From: REEB506 sp040381035
Lineage (GTDB): Bacteria > Pseudomonadota > Alphaproteobacteria > Caulobacterales > Aquidulcibacteraceae
DNA: 64,000 nucleotides
Direction of reading: 5' to 3'
Assembly (NCBI GenBank): GCA_040381035.1
Contig: JBEIHY010000006.1
Span: forward strand, 7,315 to 71,314
Under the pieces are notes generated by a model. That model made no database searches. It was not told the DNA's origin and worked only from the letters and a program-made list of their open reading frames with translations. Positions 55,002 to 63,842 of this stretch are shown one piece after another (position 1 is the first letter of the stretch; each line of letters starts with the position of its first letter). Made by a program: the position numbers and the translations under genes.

Positions 55002-55285
55002 TCCGGCCCCTGACGATTGCCGCGGCGCTTTTGCTCTGCGCTTGTGTGAGCGATCCCGCCGCCCAGCCAACCATCCCTTCCGAAGTCGTCGGCAGCGGCG
55101 CCTGCAAGGTTGGCGACTATCGCGACCTGATCGGCAAGCAGGCGGTCGATATCGACCGCACGAAACTGCCAAAGTCGTTTCGCATTCTGTGTCCCGGCTG
55201 CGCGGCCACCACCGATATCCGCCCCGATCGGCTGACCATCGAGCTCAACCGCGCCAATCAGGTGGAGACTGTCCGATGTCAATGA
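54998..55285 (+). CDS. Small lipoprotein, I78-inhibitor-like (first of a pair)
   Basis: 95 residues from an ATG overlapping the holC stop. Lipobox LLLCAC at residues 10-15. The mature part resembles the I78 potato-inhibitor-like family: DYRDLIGKQAVDIDRTKLP followed by a DIRPDRLTIELNRANQ core, with cysteines (GACKV, ILCPGC, VRC). A protease-inhibitor role is a family inference. The next gene is a paralogue. Confidence 0.72.
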   Translation: MIRPLTIAAALLLCACVSDPAAQPTIPSEVVGSGACKVGDYRDLIGKQAVDIDRTKLPKSFRILCPGCAATTDIRPDRLTIELNRANQVETVRCQ

Positions 55286-55593
55286 AAGCGCTTGCTGCGA
55301 TGGCCGCTTTGGTTTTGCTCGCCGCGTGTGGGCAGGCCGGCCAAGGGGGCGACGCCAAAACCTATGGCAAGGAAGAAACCGTTTCACCGAACGCCACCGC
55401 GGCAAGCCCGTGCGGCGCCGATCGCTTCACCGATTGGATCGGAAAGACCGAACAGGAAGTGGATATGGTCCGTCTGCCGCGCGGGCATCGATGGGTATGC
55501 AAAGACTGTCTGATGACCAAAGATCATGTGCCGGCCCGGATCAATTTCGATCTCGACGATGGCGGCAAGATCTCCCGCATCTGGTGCGGCTGA
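55282..55593 (+). CDS. Small lipoprotein, I78-inhibitor-like (second of a pair)
   Basis: 103 residues from an ATG overlapping the previous stop by 4 bases (an ATG at 55276 is equally possible). Lipobox LLAACG. The mature domain parallels its neighbour: FTDWIGKTEQEVDMVRLP, then KDHVPARINFDLDDGG, with three cysteines (ASPCGA, CKDC, IWCG). The two genes are a tandem duplication that has diverged. Function unknown beyond the family resemblance. Confidence 0.7.
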   Translation: MKALAAMAALVLLAACGQAGQGGDAKTYGKEETVSPNATAASPCGADRFTDWIGKTEQEVDMVRLPRGHRWVCKDCLMTKDHVPARINFDLDDGGKISRIWCG

Positions 55594-55594
55594 T

Positions 55595-55993
55595 ATGGCG
55601 CAGCGTAGCATAGGCGCGGTCACGTTGCTGGTTCCAACCTATCAGGCCGGGATTGATTTCTTCATCGGCGCGCTGGGTTTTGCGCTGATCGAGGATCGCG
55701 ATCTGGGCGGGGGCAAACGTTGGGTGCTGGTTGGTGCTGAAAGCGGGGCGCGGCTGCTGCTGGCGCAAGCGGTCGGGCCTGCCCAAATCGCCGCCACCGG
55801 AAACCAGACCGGCGGGCGCGTCGGCTTTTTCCTCCACACTGACGATTTCGCCCGCGATCATGCCCGCTTCAGCGCCGCCGGCGTGGTCTTTCGCGAAGCG
55901 CCGCGTCGCGAGGCCTACGGAACGGTGGCCGTGTTCGCCGATCCGTTCGGCAATCTCTGGGACCTGATCGAACCGGCGGCCGCTGTTACCTGA
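55595..55993 (+). CDS. VOC-family (glyoxalase/bleomycin-resistance fold) protein
   Basis: 132 residues starting 1 base after the lipoprotein stop. Typical VOC layout: an opening strand (IGAVTLLVP), FFIGALGFALIEDRDLG, and a C-terminal VFADPFGNLWDLIEP. One VOC domain with this end is often a DUF or dioxygenase-like protein. Substrate unknown. Confidence 0.85.
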   Translation: MAQRSIGAVTLLVPTYQAGIDFFIGALGFALIEDRDLGGGKRWVLVGAESGARLLLAQAVGPAQIAATGNQTGGRVGFFLHTDDFARDHARFSAAGVVFREAPRREAYGTVAVFADPFGNLWDLIEPAAAVT

Positions 55994-56065
55994 ATGTCGC
56001 TTGGCGGGGCCAAGGCTTCCCGCTATAGACCGCGGCCTTTGCCCTTTTCCGGAGCCATACCCGCC

Positions 56066-56485
56066 ATGACCGAACGCACCTTCTCGATCCTCAAGCCGGA
56101 CGCAACCGCTCGCAACCTGACCGGCGAAATCAATGCCGTGATCGAGAACGCCGGCCTAAGAATCGTCGCCCAAAAGCGCGTGAAGCTTTCCCAGGCCCAG
56201 GCCGAGGCTTTCTATGGCGTTCACAAGGAGCGGCCGTTCTTCAAGGATCTGGTCAAGTTCATGACCTCCGGCCCGGTGGTCGTTCAAGTGCTTGAAGGCG
56301 ACAATGCGGTTGCAAAGTACCGCGAGATCATGGGCGCCACGAACCCCTACAATGCCGCCCCGGGCACCATCCGCCGGCGCTTTGCCTCCAATATTGAGGC
56401 CAATACCGTCCACGGCTCCGACAGCCTTGACAACGCCAAGACCGAGATCGCGTTCTTCTTCAAGGACGACGACATCGTCGGCTAA
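56066..56485 (+). CDS. ndk: Nucleoside diphosphate kinase
   Basis: Balances nucleoside triphosphate pools by phosphoryl transfer through a histidine. 139 residues from the ATG at 56066. FSILKPDATARNL at the start and the catalytic H116 in NTVHGSDSL are exact family features. A short region upstream (55994-56065) lacks other genes and may hold the promoter. A hairpin follows the stop. Confidence 0.98.
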   Translation: MTERTFSILKPDATARNLTGEINAVIENAGLRIVAQKRVKLSQAQAEAFYGVHKERPFFKDLVKFMTSGPVVVQVLEGDNAVAKYREIMGATNPYNAAPGTIRRRFASNIEANTVHGSDSLDNAKTEIAFFFKDDDIVG

Positions 56486-56500
56486 GGTGGCGCTCTTGCA

Positions 56501-56531
56501 GGCGCGCCGGCAGGGCCGTTTCCGGCGCGCC
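56501..56531. terminator. Bidirectional hairpin between ndk and purN
   Basis: Perfect 10-bp stem GGCGCGCCGG (56501-56510) and CCGGCGCGCC (56522-56531) with an 11-base loop, between the convergent stops of ndk and purN. The stem is strong but no long T-run follows, so it could end transcription from either side with help from Rho (inferred). Confidence 0.55.
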
Positions 56532-56537
56532 AATTGT

Positions 56538-57182
56538 TCAGCTTGCAAGCCATCCATTCAGCAAAGCCGGTGCAGCCATGGGCGGGCCGAAGCCGCGCAC
56601 ACCGCTGTTTGTGCCGCTGACCGCCAGCGAAAGCGCCAGCGGGAAGAGTTGGTGTTCGGCCTCCAGCACCCGCGCGGCGAGGCTTTCGGGGGTGTCATCT
56701 GGGCGCACGGCCACGCCGGCTTGGGCGATGATGGCGCCTTCATCGACGCTGTCGGCCACATAATGCACGGTCGCGCCGTGCAGCTTTACGCCGGCCGCCA
56801 AAGCGCGTTCATGGGTGTCGAGGCCCGCAAAGGCCGGCAAAAGCGAAGGATGGATATTGATCATCCGCCCGGCCCAGCGGCCGACCAGATACGGCGTCAG
56901 CACCCGCATGAAGCCGGCCAGCGCCACCCACTCCGCGCCATGCGCGCGCAGCGCGTTATCAAGCACGGCCTCAAACGCGGCGCGGTCTTTGCCGAACGCC
57001 TTATGGTCGACGATGACGGTGTCGACGCCAGCCCGCAGCGCCCGATCCAGGCCGCCGGCGTCGGCCCGGTTGGAGATCACCACGCATAGTTCAAACGGCG
57101 CCCCAGCGCTGGCAGCGTCAATCAGCGCTTGCAGATTGGAGCCGCGGCCGGAAATCAGCACGCCGACCTTTGCCCGGCTCAT
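56538..57182 (-). CDS. purN: Phosphoribosylglycinamide formyltransferase
   Basis: Transfers a formyl group from 10-formyl-THF to GAR in purine synthesis. 214 residues. VLISGRGSNLQALIDA at the start, catalytic NIHPSLLPAF region near residue 110 and a conserved HYVADSVDEGAIIAQ downstream. It overlaps the purM stop by 4 bases (ATGA). Confidence 0.96.
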   Translation of the reverse strand: MSRAKVGVLISGRGSNLQALIDAASAGAPFELCVVISNRADAGGLDRALRAGVDTVIVDHKAFGKDRAAFEAVLDNALRAHGAEWVALAGFMRVLTPYLVGRWAGRMINIHPSLLPAFAGLDTHERALAAGVKLHGATVHYVADSVDEGAIIAQAGVAVRPDDTPESLAARVLEAEHQLFPLALSLAVSGTNSGVRGFGPPMAAPALLNGWLAS

Positions 57183-58207
57183 GGCGCGCGCACCTCGCCG
57201 ACGACGAAGGCGTTTTCGCCGTCGGTCAGCAGGGCTTCCAACACGTCGGGCACATCGGCCGGCGCGACGCAGGCAATTAGCCCCAAACCCATATTGAACG
57301 TGCGCCGCATTTCAGCTTCCGGCGTGGCGCCGACTTCAGCGAGCCAGTCAAACACCGCAGGCGCGCGCCAGCCGGCATAATCGAAGGCCGGCGCGAGGGT
57401 GTCGGGCAACATGCGCGGGGTGTTCTCGATCAGGCCGCCGCCGGTGATATGGGCAAGCCCCTTGATTAGGCTGGCGCGGATCAGCGGCAGCATTGGCTTT
57501 ACGTATATTCTCGTCGGGGTGAGCAGCGCTTGCGCAAGGCTTGCGCCCGCCGCGAACGGCGCCGGCGCATCCCAGCTCAAACCAGATCGCGCGACGATCT
57601 TGCGGATCAGCGAATAGCCGTTGGCGTGCGGGCCGCTGCTCGCCAGCCCGATCAGCACATCGCCGGTGCGCATATCGCCAAACCGCGGCAGCAGCCGGCC
57701 ACGCTCCGCCGCGCCCACCGCAAAGCCCGCCAGATCATAATCGCCATCGGCGTAAAGGCCCGGCATTTCAGCGGTTTCCCCGCCGACCAGCGCGCAGCCG
57801 GCCAGGCGGCAGCCTTGCGCGATGCCGGCGACGATCCGAGCGCCAGCCCCGGCGTCGAGCTTGCCGGTGGCGAAATAGTCCAGGAAAAACAGCGGCTCGC
57901 CGCCTTGGGCCAAAAGGTCGTTGACGCACATGGCGACGAGATCGACGCCGATCGTGTCGTGCATGCCGGTTTCAATCGCGATCTTCAGCTTGGTGCCGAC
58001 GCCGTCGGTGGTGGCGAGCAAAACGGGATCGCTGAAGCCGGCCGCTTTCAGATCAAACGCCGCTGCAAAGCCGCCAAGCCCGCCCATCACGCCCGCCCGC
58101 GCGGTGGCTTTCGCCAAGGGCGCGATGCGATCGACGAGGCGCGCGCCTTCGTCGATATCGACGCCGGAGCCGGCATAAGTGAGGGGTGTCATTCTGGGAT
58201 CGGCCAT
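57179..58207 (-). CDS. purM: Phosphoribosylformylglycinamidine cyclo-ligase
   Basis: ATP-dependent enzyme making AIR in purine synthesis. About 342 residues; the start at 58207 is my choice, with 58192 and 58246 possible. Motifs: GFAAAFDLKAAGFSDPVLL with ATTDGVGTKLKIA, DLVAMCVNDLLAQGGEPLFF and LVGGETAEMPG. Divergent from the DUF2066 gene. Confidence 0.95.
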   Translation of the reverse strand: MADPRMTPLTYAGSGVDIDEGARLVDRIAPLAKATARAGVMGGLGGFAAAFDLKAAGFSDPVLLATTDGVGTKLKIAIETGMHDTIGVDLVAMCVNDLLAQGGEPLFFLDYFATGKLDAGAGARIVAGIAQGCRLAGCALVGGETAEMPGLYADGDYDLAGFAVGAAERGRLLPRFGDMRTGDVLIGLASSGPHANGYSLIRKIVARSGLSWDAPAPFAAGASLAQALLTPTRIYVKPMLPLIRASLIKGLAHITGGGLIENTPRMLPDTLAPAFDYAGWRAPAVFDWLAEVGATPEAEMRRTFNMGLGLIACVAPADVPDVLEALLTDGENAFVVGEVRAP

Positions 58208-58312
58208 GGCGAAGTTCCACATCGGCCGCATCGCGGCCCGAATCATACGCGCAGACTTGGCCGCGCTCCGGGCGATTGATAGGGTCGCCCGCTCGTGAAA
58301 GGAACCCTGCTC

Positions 58313-59368
58313 ATGTCTTGGATGCTGCGGCTCGTGGGTGCGGTCTGCGCCATGGTTGTGTTTGGCGCTGGCCCAGCGCTGGCGCGCACCGATCTGTTTC
58401 AGGTCAATGGCGTGCGTGTGGACGCCGCCGGGGCCAACGCCACGGAGGCCCGCGCCAATGCCTTCAATGCCGGAGAGCGCGCTGCGTTTGAGCGCCTCAC
58501 CCGCCGATTGGCCTCACCCGGCGAAGTCGAACGCCTTGGCATGCCCGCCGCTGACGGCCTGATGCTGGACCGACTTGTCACCGGGGTTGACGTCGAAGAC
58601 GAGCGCCGCGCCGGCAATCGCTATCTTGGCCGGCTGACCATTGGATTTGACCCTGCCCAGGTGCGCGCGCTCTTGCGCGCCGCCGGCTTTACGGTGCTTG
58701 AAACCCGCGGGCCGGCGACCCTGATTGTGGCGCAGTTCGCAGGCGCAGCGCCGACCGCGCAGGATCAGTTCCGCCAGGTTTGGGAACAGGCCGGATTTGC
58801 CCAGGAATTGTCGCCGCTGGCGGTGGCGCCGGCGACGGTTGTTGGCGCGCCAGATTGGGCGCTGGCGCAACCGGCTGCTTCGGTGGCAGGCGCTGCGGCG
58901 GCGGTGTTTGTGACGGCGCGCTTGGCCGGCTCCAATCTGGTCGCGGATCTGGTTGAGGTCGGGCCGAATGGCGTCACGAAGCCGCGCGGGCAGGTCAGCG
59001 CCCCAGCCACGATCGGCGACGCCGGTTTGACGGCGGCGATGGTGCGCTTGGCCGAAGCCGCCAATGCGCGCTTGCAGGTTGATTGGAAAAGTTCGCTTGG
59101 ACAGGGTGTCGCGCTGCGCCAGCGGTTAAGCGTCGCGGCTGAATACGCCACCCAAGCCGATTGGGCGCGGATCAAACGCGCCCTGACCGCAGCGACCGCA
59201 ACGCTTGTGTCGGATGTGCAAATCCAGGCGGTCGCCAAGCGCGGCGCGCTGGTCAGTTTCAGCTATGTGGGATCGCCGGAACAGCTTGCGGCGGAATTTG
59301 GCCGCTCTGGCGTGGCGCTGGATCGCACCGGCCAGGGCCTGGCGGTCTTGCGCGCCGGCGGCGGGTGA
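58313..59368 (+). CDS. DUF2066 family periplasmic protein
   Basis: About 351 residues from the ATG at 58313 (AAAGGA upstream); a GTG at 58295 is possible. A signal peptide ending GPALAR is followed by FQVNGVRVDAAGANATEARA, the family's usual first strand and helix. No enzyme motif is visible. It precedes hdaA-ppk-ppx, an order I recall from Caulobacter-like genomes. Function not known. Confidence 0.75.
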   Translation: MSWMLRLVGAVCAMVVFGAGPALARTDLFQVNGVRVDAAGANATEARANAFNAGERAAFERLTRRLASPGEVERLGMPAADGLMLDRLVTGVDVEDERRAGNRYLGRLTIGFDPAQVRALLRAAGFTVLETRGPATLIVAQFAGAAPTAQDQFRQVWEQAGFAQELSPLAVAPATVVGAPDWALAQPAASVAGAAAAVFVTARLAGSNLVADLVEVGPNGVTKPRGQVSAPATIGDAGLTAAMVRLAEAANARLQVDWKSSLGQGVALRQRLSVAAEYATQADWARIKRALTAATATLVSDVQIQAVAKRGALVSFSYVGSPEQLAAEFGRSGVALDRTGQGLAVLRAGGG

Positions 59369-59372
59369 GGTC

Positions 59373-60080
59373 GTGACGGGCGGCGCGCAGGGGCGGCTGT
59401 TTCCATTCTTGATCGAGGATTGGAGCCGCGCGGCGCTGGTGGAGGGTGAGGCCAATCGCGCCGCGATCGCCCAGATCGACGCGCGTCCCTGGCCGGGCGG
59501 GGCCTTGGCCCTGATCGGCCCGCCGGGCAGCGGCAAGAGCCATATCGGGGCGGTGTTTGCGGCCGAAACCGGCGCTGCCCGCCATGCCGCGGCCGCCGGC
59601 GCAGCGGCCGCACAGGCGGCGTTTGACGCCGGCAAGGGGTTTGTTCTGGTAGATGACGCCGGAGAACAGCCCAATGACGAGGGCTTGTTTCTGCTGCTGA
59701 ACCGCGCCCGCGCCGAAGGCGGGGCGATTTTGTTAACCGGTTCAAGCCCGCCGCGAACCTGGATCGCGGCGAGTGCAGATTTAGCCTCCCGGTTCAAGGC
59801 TTTGCCGGTTGCAGCGCTGGCGGAGCCGGATGAGACGCTTCTGGTTGGCGTTTTGCGGCGTTTATGTCGCCAGCGATTCATAGAACTGACAGATGAGGTT
59901 GCTAGATACTTGAGCTTCCATATGGAGCGGTCGTTCGCGGCGGCGGTGAGGCTCGCCGACGCGCTCGACGCGGTGATGGTGCGCGGCCGGGCGCCGGTGT
60001 CGCGCCAGACTGCCCGTTTGGCTCTGATCGCCTGTGGTCAGGGCGCGGCGCTTCGCGAACCGGATGACGAAGCGCCATGA
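59373..60080 (+). CDS. hdaA: HdaA, regulatory inactivator of DnaA
   Basis: A DnaA-like AAA+ protein lacking a DNA-binding domain that, with the sliding clamp, stimulates ATP hydrolysis by DnaA. 235 residues from a GTG (59373) 4 bases after the previous stop. The clamp-binding segment is QGRLFPF at the N-terminus, a loose fit to Q-x-[L/M]-x-x-[F/L]. Walker A (IGPPGSGKSHI), Walker B (VLVDDAGEQ), and the C-terminal lid helices are present. It overlaps ppk by 4 bases. Confidence 0.9.
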   Translation: MTGGAQGRLFPFLIEDWSRAALVEGEANRAAIAQIDARPWPGGALALIGPPGSGKSHIGAVFAAETGAARHAAAAGAAAAQAAFDAGKGFVLVDDAGEQPNDEGLFLLLNRARAEGGAILLTGSSPPRTWIAASADLASRFKALPVAALAEPDETLLVGVLRRLCRQRFIELTDEVARYLSFHMERSFAAAVRLADALDAVMVRGRAPVSRQTARLALIACGQGAALREPDDEAP

Positions 60081-62272
60081 CCGACGCCAGACCAACCCGC
60101 CGGCCCAAGGCCGCCCCCGCCCCAACCGCCGCGGCGGTCGCCCCTGACAGCCCCGATCGGTTTATCAATCGGGAAACCTCTTGGCTGGCGTTCAACACCC
60201 GAGTGCTGGAAGAGGCCCAAAACAGCGCCCATCCATTGCTGGAGCGGCTGCGGTTTCTGTCAATCTCGGCCAACAATCTCGATGAATTCTACATGGTGCG
60301 GGTCGCTGGCTTGCATGAGCAGGTTAAAGCCGGCGTCACGGGGCTGTCGCAGGACGGCCTGACGCCGGCTCAACAGCTTGAGCGAGTCGCGGCCGCAGCG
60401 ACCAAACTCATGGCCGATCAGCAGATGTGCTGGCGCGCGCTCAAGAATGATATGGCTGGCGAAGGGCTGTGCGTCATTGAGCCGGGCGACCTCAAAGCGG
60501 CCGAGCGCGCTTGGCTGCGCACCACCTTCCTTGATCGCATCTTCCCCCTGCTCACGCCGTTGGCGATTGATCCCGCCCATCCGTTCCCGTTCATCCCCAA
60601 TCTCGGCTTCGCGATTGCCTTGAAGCTGCGCCGGCGTGAAGACGGGCGCGCGCTCAATGCGCTGGTGCCGGCGCCCAGTCATGCCTCGCGCTTTATCGAA
60701 ATCCCGCCGGGCGAGGCCAGCACGGTGCGCCGTTTCGTGCCGCTGGAAGCGGTGATTGTGGCCAGCCTTGATGAACTGTTTCCCGGCTATGACGTCACCG
60801 CTAGCGGGAGTTTCCGCATCGTCCGCGACAGCGATATCGAGCTGGAGGAAGAGGCCGAAGATCTGGTCCGCGAATTCCAAACGCTGCTGAAGCAGCGCCG
60901 GCTCGGTGAAATCGTGCGGCTGAAGCTAGAATCCCAGATGCCCGAGGACTTGCGCGATTTCGTGATCCGCGAAATTGGCGCTGATCCCCATGATGTCGTG
61001 ATCGCCGATGGGATGTTGGGGCTGGCCGAATTGGCGCAGCTGATTGTCGATGACCGCCCGGAATTGAAATTCACCCCGTATGATCCGCGCTATCCGGAGC
61101 GCATTCGCGAGCATGGCGGCGATATCTTTGCGGCCATTCGCCAGAAGGATATGCTGATCCATCACCCGTTTGAGAGCTTCGATGCGGTGGTGCAGTTTGT
61201 GCGCCAGGCCGCTGAAGATCCGCTTGTGGTCGGCATCAAACAAACGCTTTACCGCACTTCGAAAAACTCCCCGATCGTGGCGGCTTTGATTCAGGCGGCC
61301 GAGGCCGGCAAGAACGTCACGGCGCTCGTTGAAATCAAAGCCCGCTTTGATGAAGAGAACAATCTCCGTTGGGCGCGCGATCTGGAGCGCGCGGGCGTTT
61401 CGGTCGTGTTCGGCTTTGTCGATTACAAGACCCACGCCAAACTCAGTCTGGTGGTTCGCCGCGAGCCCGATGGCTTGAAAACCTACACTCATTTCGGCAC
61501 CGGCAATTATCATCCGGTCACAGCGCGCATCTACACGGATCTGTCGCTGTTCACCGCCGAACCGGCCTTTGCGCGCGATGCAGGCCGCGTGTTCAACTAC
61601 ATCACCGGCTACGCCAAGCCGGCTGATCTGGAAAAAATCGCGCTCTCGCCGCTCACCCTGAAGCCGCGCCTGCTCGAGTTGATCGCGGCGGAGGAGGCGC
61701 ATGTGCGGGCCGGGCGGCCTGGCGCCATCTGGGCCAAGCTCAATGCGCTGGTTGATCCCGTGATCATCGACGCTTTGTATCGCGCCAGCCAGGTCGGTGT
61801 GCGTATTGACCTGGTGGTGCGCGGCATTTGCTGCCTTCGCCCTGGCGTTCCCGGCCTGTCAGACAATATCCGCGTCAAATCGATTGTCGGGCGTTTTCTG
61901 GAGCATTCGCGGATTGTCTGCTTTGGCGACGGCCAGCCCATGCCCCATCCAGGGGCCAAGGTGTTCATCTCCTCAGCCGATTGGATGCCGCGAAATCTTG
62001 ATCGACGTGTGGAAGTGCTTTGCCCGATTGAAAATCCCACCGTACATCAGCAAATCCTCGGCCAGATCATGGTCGCTAATCTAAATGATGAGGCCCATTC
62101 GTGGTATCTGCGGGCGGACGGTTCCTATCAGCGTGTCGACGCGAGCCAGCTCACCGAGCCGTTCTCGGCGCACCGCTATTTCATGACCAATCCCAGCCTA
62201 TCGGGCCGCGGCAGCGCCGGCAAAGGCAATGCGCCGGCCGCGTTCGACCATGTCGGACCGCGCACCGGCTGA
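60077..62272 (+). CDS. ppk: Polyphosphate kinase 1
   Basis: Makes polyphosphate from ATP. 731 residues. N-terminal FINRETSWLAFNTRVLEEA, catalytic phospho-histidine region THFGTGNYHPVTARIYTDL near residue 475, and SSADWMPRNLDRRVEV near residue 635 are present. It overlaps hdaA upstream; ppx follows, so synthesis and breakdown genes lie together. Confidence 0.97.
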   Translation: MTDARPTRRPKAAPAPTAAAVAPDSPDRFINRETSWLAFNTRVLEEAQNSAHPLLERLRFLSISANNLDEFYMVRVAGLHEQVKAGVTGLSQDGLTPAQQLERVAAAATKLMADQQMCWRALKNDMAGEGLCVIEPGDLKAAERAWLRTTFLDRIFPLLTPLAIDPAHPFPFIPNLGFAIALKLRRREDGRALNALVPAPSHASRFIEIPPGEASTVRRFVPLEAVIVASLDELFPGYDVTASGSFRIVRDSDIELEEEAEDLVREFQTLLKQRRLGEIVRLKLESQMPEDLRDFVIREIGADPHDVVIADGMLGLAELAQLIVDDRPELKFTPYDPRYPERIREHGGDIFAAIRQKDMLIHHPFESFDAVVQFVRQAAEDPLVVGIKQTLYRTSKNSPIVAALIQAAEAGKNVTALVEIKARFDEENNLRWARDLERAGVSVVFGFVDYKTHAKLSLVVRREPDGLKTYTHFGTGNYHPVTARIYTDLSLFTAEPAFARDAGRVFNYITGYAKPADLEKIALSPLTLKPRLLELIAAEEAHVRAGRPGAIWAKLNALVDPVIIDALYRASQVGVRIDLVVRGICCLRPGVPGLSDNIRVKSIVGRFLEHSRIVCFGDGQPMPHPGAKVFISSADWMPRNLDRRVEVLCPIENPTVHQQILGQIMVANLNDEAHSWYLRADGSYQRVDASQLTEPFSAHRYFMTNPSLSGRGSAGKGNAPAAFDHVGPRTG

Positions 62273-62297
62273 GCCAATTTGCTTCACCGGCCGGCCG

Positions 62298-63809
62298 ATG
62301 AGCCGCCGGCCAATCCCGCTGGCCAGCGATCATCCGCCGGTCCATGAATCCGCTGTTCTGGATGTCGGCTCCAATTCGGTGCGTCTGGTCGTCTACCGCA
62401 TCGACGGCCGCGCCATGACGCCGATCTTGAACGAAAAGGTCATGGCCGGGCTTGGCCGCAATCTGAAGCGCGACGGCGCCTTGTCGCCAGACGGGGTGGC
62501 GACGGCGCTTGGCGCTCTGAAGCGGTTCCGCGCGCTGCTCACCGCCATGGGCGTAACCGAGATTGACGCCGTCGCCACCGCCGCCGTGCGAGAGGCCAGG
62601 GACGGGCCTGACTTTGCCCGCCGCATTGAGCGCGAAACCGGCATTCGGCTGAAAACCATTTCCGGCCAGGACGAGGCGCTGTTGTCAGCGCTTGGGGTGC
62701 TGGCCAACGAGCCGGAAGCACTTGGCGTGGTCGGCGATCTCGGTGGCTCGAGCCTGGAGCTGATCGAGGTGTCGCCGATGGGACCGGGCTTAGGCGAAAC
62801 CTATGCCCTGGGCCCCTTGGCGCTGACCGATGGTCCGTTTGACGCCGGGCGCGTGACAGACATTGCCGATATGCTCTTGTCCCGGTCGCGCCCGATTCTC
62901 AACAAGTGTGGCTCCTTCTATGCCGTCGGCGGCGCCTGGCGCGCTCTGGGGCGCATCGACATGAAGCTGCGCCAGCATCCGCTTGGCGTGCTCAATTCTC
63001 ACGAGATTCCGCGCGCCGATGTGTTGCGGCTTGTGGATGTGGTGCGCAAACAGAGCCGCAAATCGCTGGAAATGCTAGAGGACGCCGCCGCCAAACGCGC
63101 CGACGCTTTGCCGTACGCCGCCGTCGTGCTTGACCGGGTGATGAAGTGGGGCAATTTCGATCGTGTGGTGTTGTCGGCTTACGGCCTGCGCGAAGGCGTG
63201 TTGGCGGCAAAGATGTCGGACGCAGTGAAGCTGACGCATCCGCTGATCGCCTCGGCCGAAGCCTTTGGCGCCCCGACCATGCGCGCACGCCAGTTTGGCG
63301 CGGTCCTGGACAATTGGCTGGGGCCATTGCGTGAAGCAGCATCGCCGGCCTTTGGCAAAGTGCGCGATCGGATCATGTGGGCCGCCGCCGCGCGGCTCGC
63401 TGATCTTGGCGGCGCCTATCACCCAGACCAGCGCGCCGAAATCATGTTTGACCTGGTGTTGCGGGCGCCATTTGCAGCTTTGAGGCATCAGGAACGGGCG
63501 TTCCTGGCCGCCGCGGTGCATCACCGCTACACCAAGACGCCGCCGGCCGGGGAGCCGGCCTATGAAAAGCTCCTCACCGACGATCAACGGATTGCCGCCG
63601 CCGCCTTGGGCGCGGGCATGCGCCTGGGCGCCGACATTTCCGCGCGCGCGCCACATGTGCTGGATGCGTTCAGCCTGAGCCACAAAGATGGAGCCCTGGT
63701 GTTGCGTGTGCGCACCGATCTGGCGCACCTGCTGACGCCGCAGGCCCTCAAGCGGCTGGAGCCGGTGGCCGCGGCAGTCGGGCTCTTGGCGCGAACCGAG
63801 ATTGGCTAG
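62298..63809 (+). CDS. ppx: Exopolyphosphatase (Ppx/GppA family)
   Basis: Hydrolyses polyphosphate or guanosine pentaphosphate. About 503 residues from the ATG at 62298; starts at 62229 or 62250 overlap ppk. The actin-like phosphatase signature is clear: AVLDVGSNSVRLVVYRI, VATAAVREARDG and GDLGGSSLELIEV. C-terminal helices with the HD-type region follow. Coupled expression with ppk is likely. Confidence 0.93.
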   Translation: MSRRPIPLASDHPPVHESAVLDVGSNSVRLVVYRIDGRAMTPILNEKVMAGLGRNLKRDGALSPDGVATALGALKRFRALLTAMGVTEIDAVATAAVREARDGPDFARRIERETGIRLKTISGQDEALLSALGVLANEPEALGVVGDLGGSSLELIEVSPMGPGLGETYALGPLALTDGPFDAGRVTDIADMLLSRSRPILNKCGSFYAVGGAWRALGRIDMKLRQHPLGVLNSHEIPRADVLRLVDVVRKQSRKSLEMLEDAAAKRADALPYAAVVLDRVMKWGNFDRVVLSAYGLREGVLAAKMSDAVKLTHPLIASAEAFGAPTMRARQFGAVLDNWLGPLREAASPAFGKVRDRIMWAAAARLADLGGAYHPDQRAEIMFDLVLRAPFAALRHQERAFLAAAVHHRYTKTPPAGEPAYEKLLTDDQRIAAAALGAGMRLGADISARAPHVLDAFSLSHKDGALVLRVRTDLAHLLTPQALKRLEPVAAAVGLLARTEIG

Positions 63810-63824
63810 ACCGCAATAAGGCTC

Positions 63825-63839
63825 GGCCCCAAAAGGGCC
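63825..63839. terminator. Weak hairpin downstream of ppx
   Basis: GGCCC-CAAAAG... forms a 5-bp stem (GGCCC at 63825-63829, GGGCC at 63835-63839) between the convergent ends of ppx and the kinase fragment. Short and without a T-run, so only a weak terminator candidate. Confidence 0.3.
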
Positions 63840-63842
63840 CTC

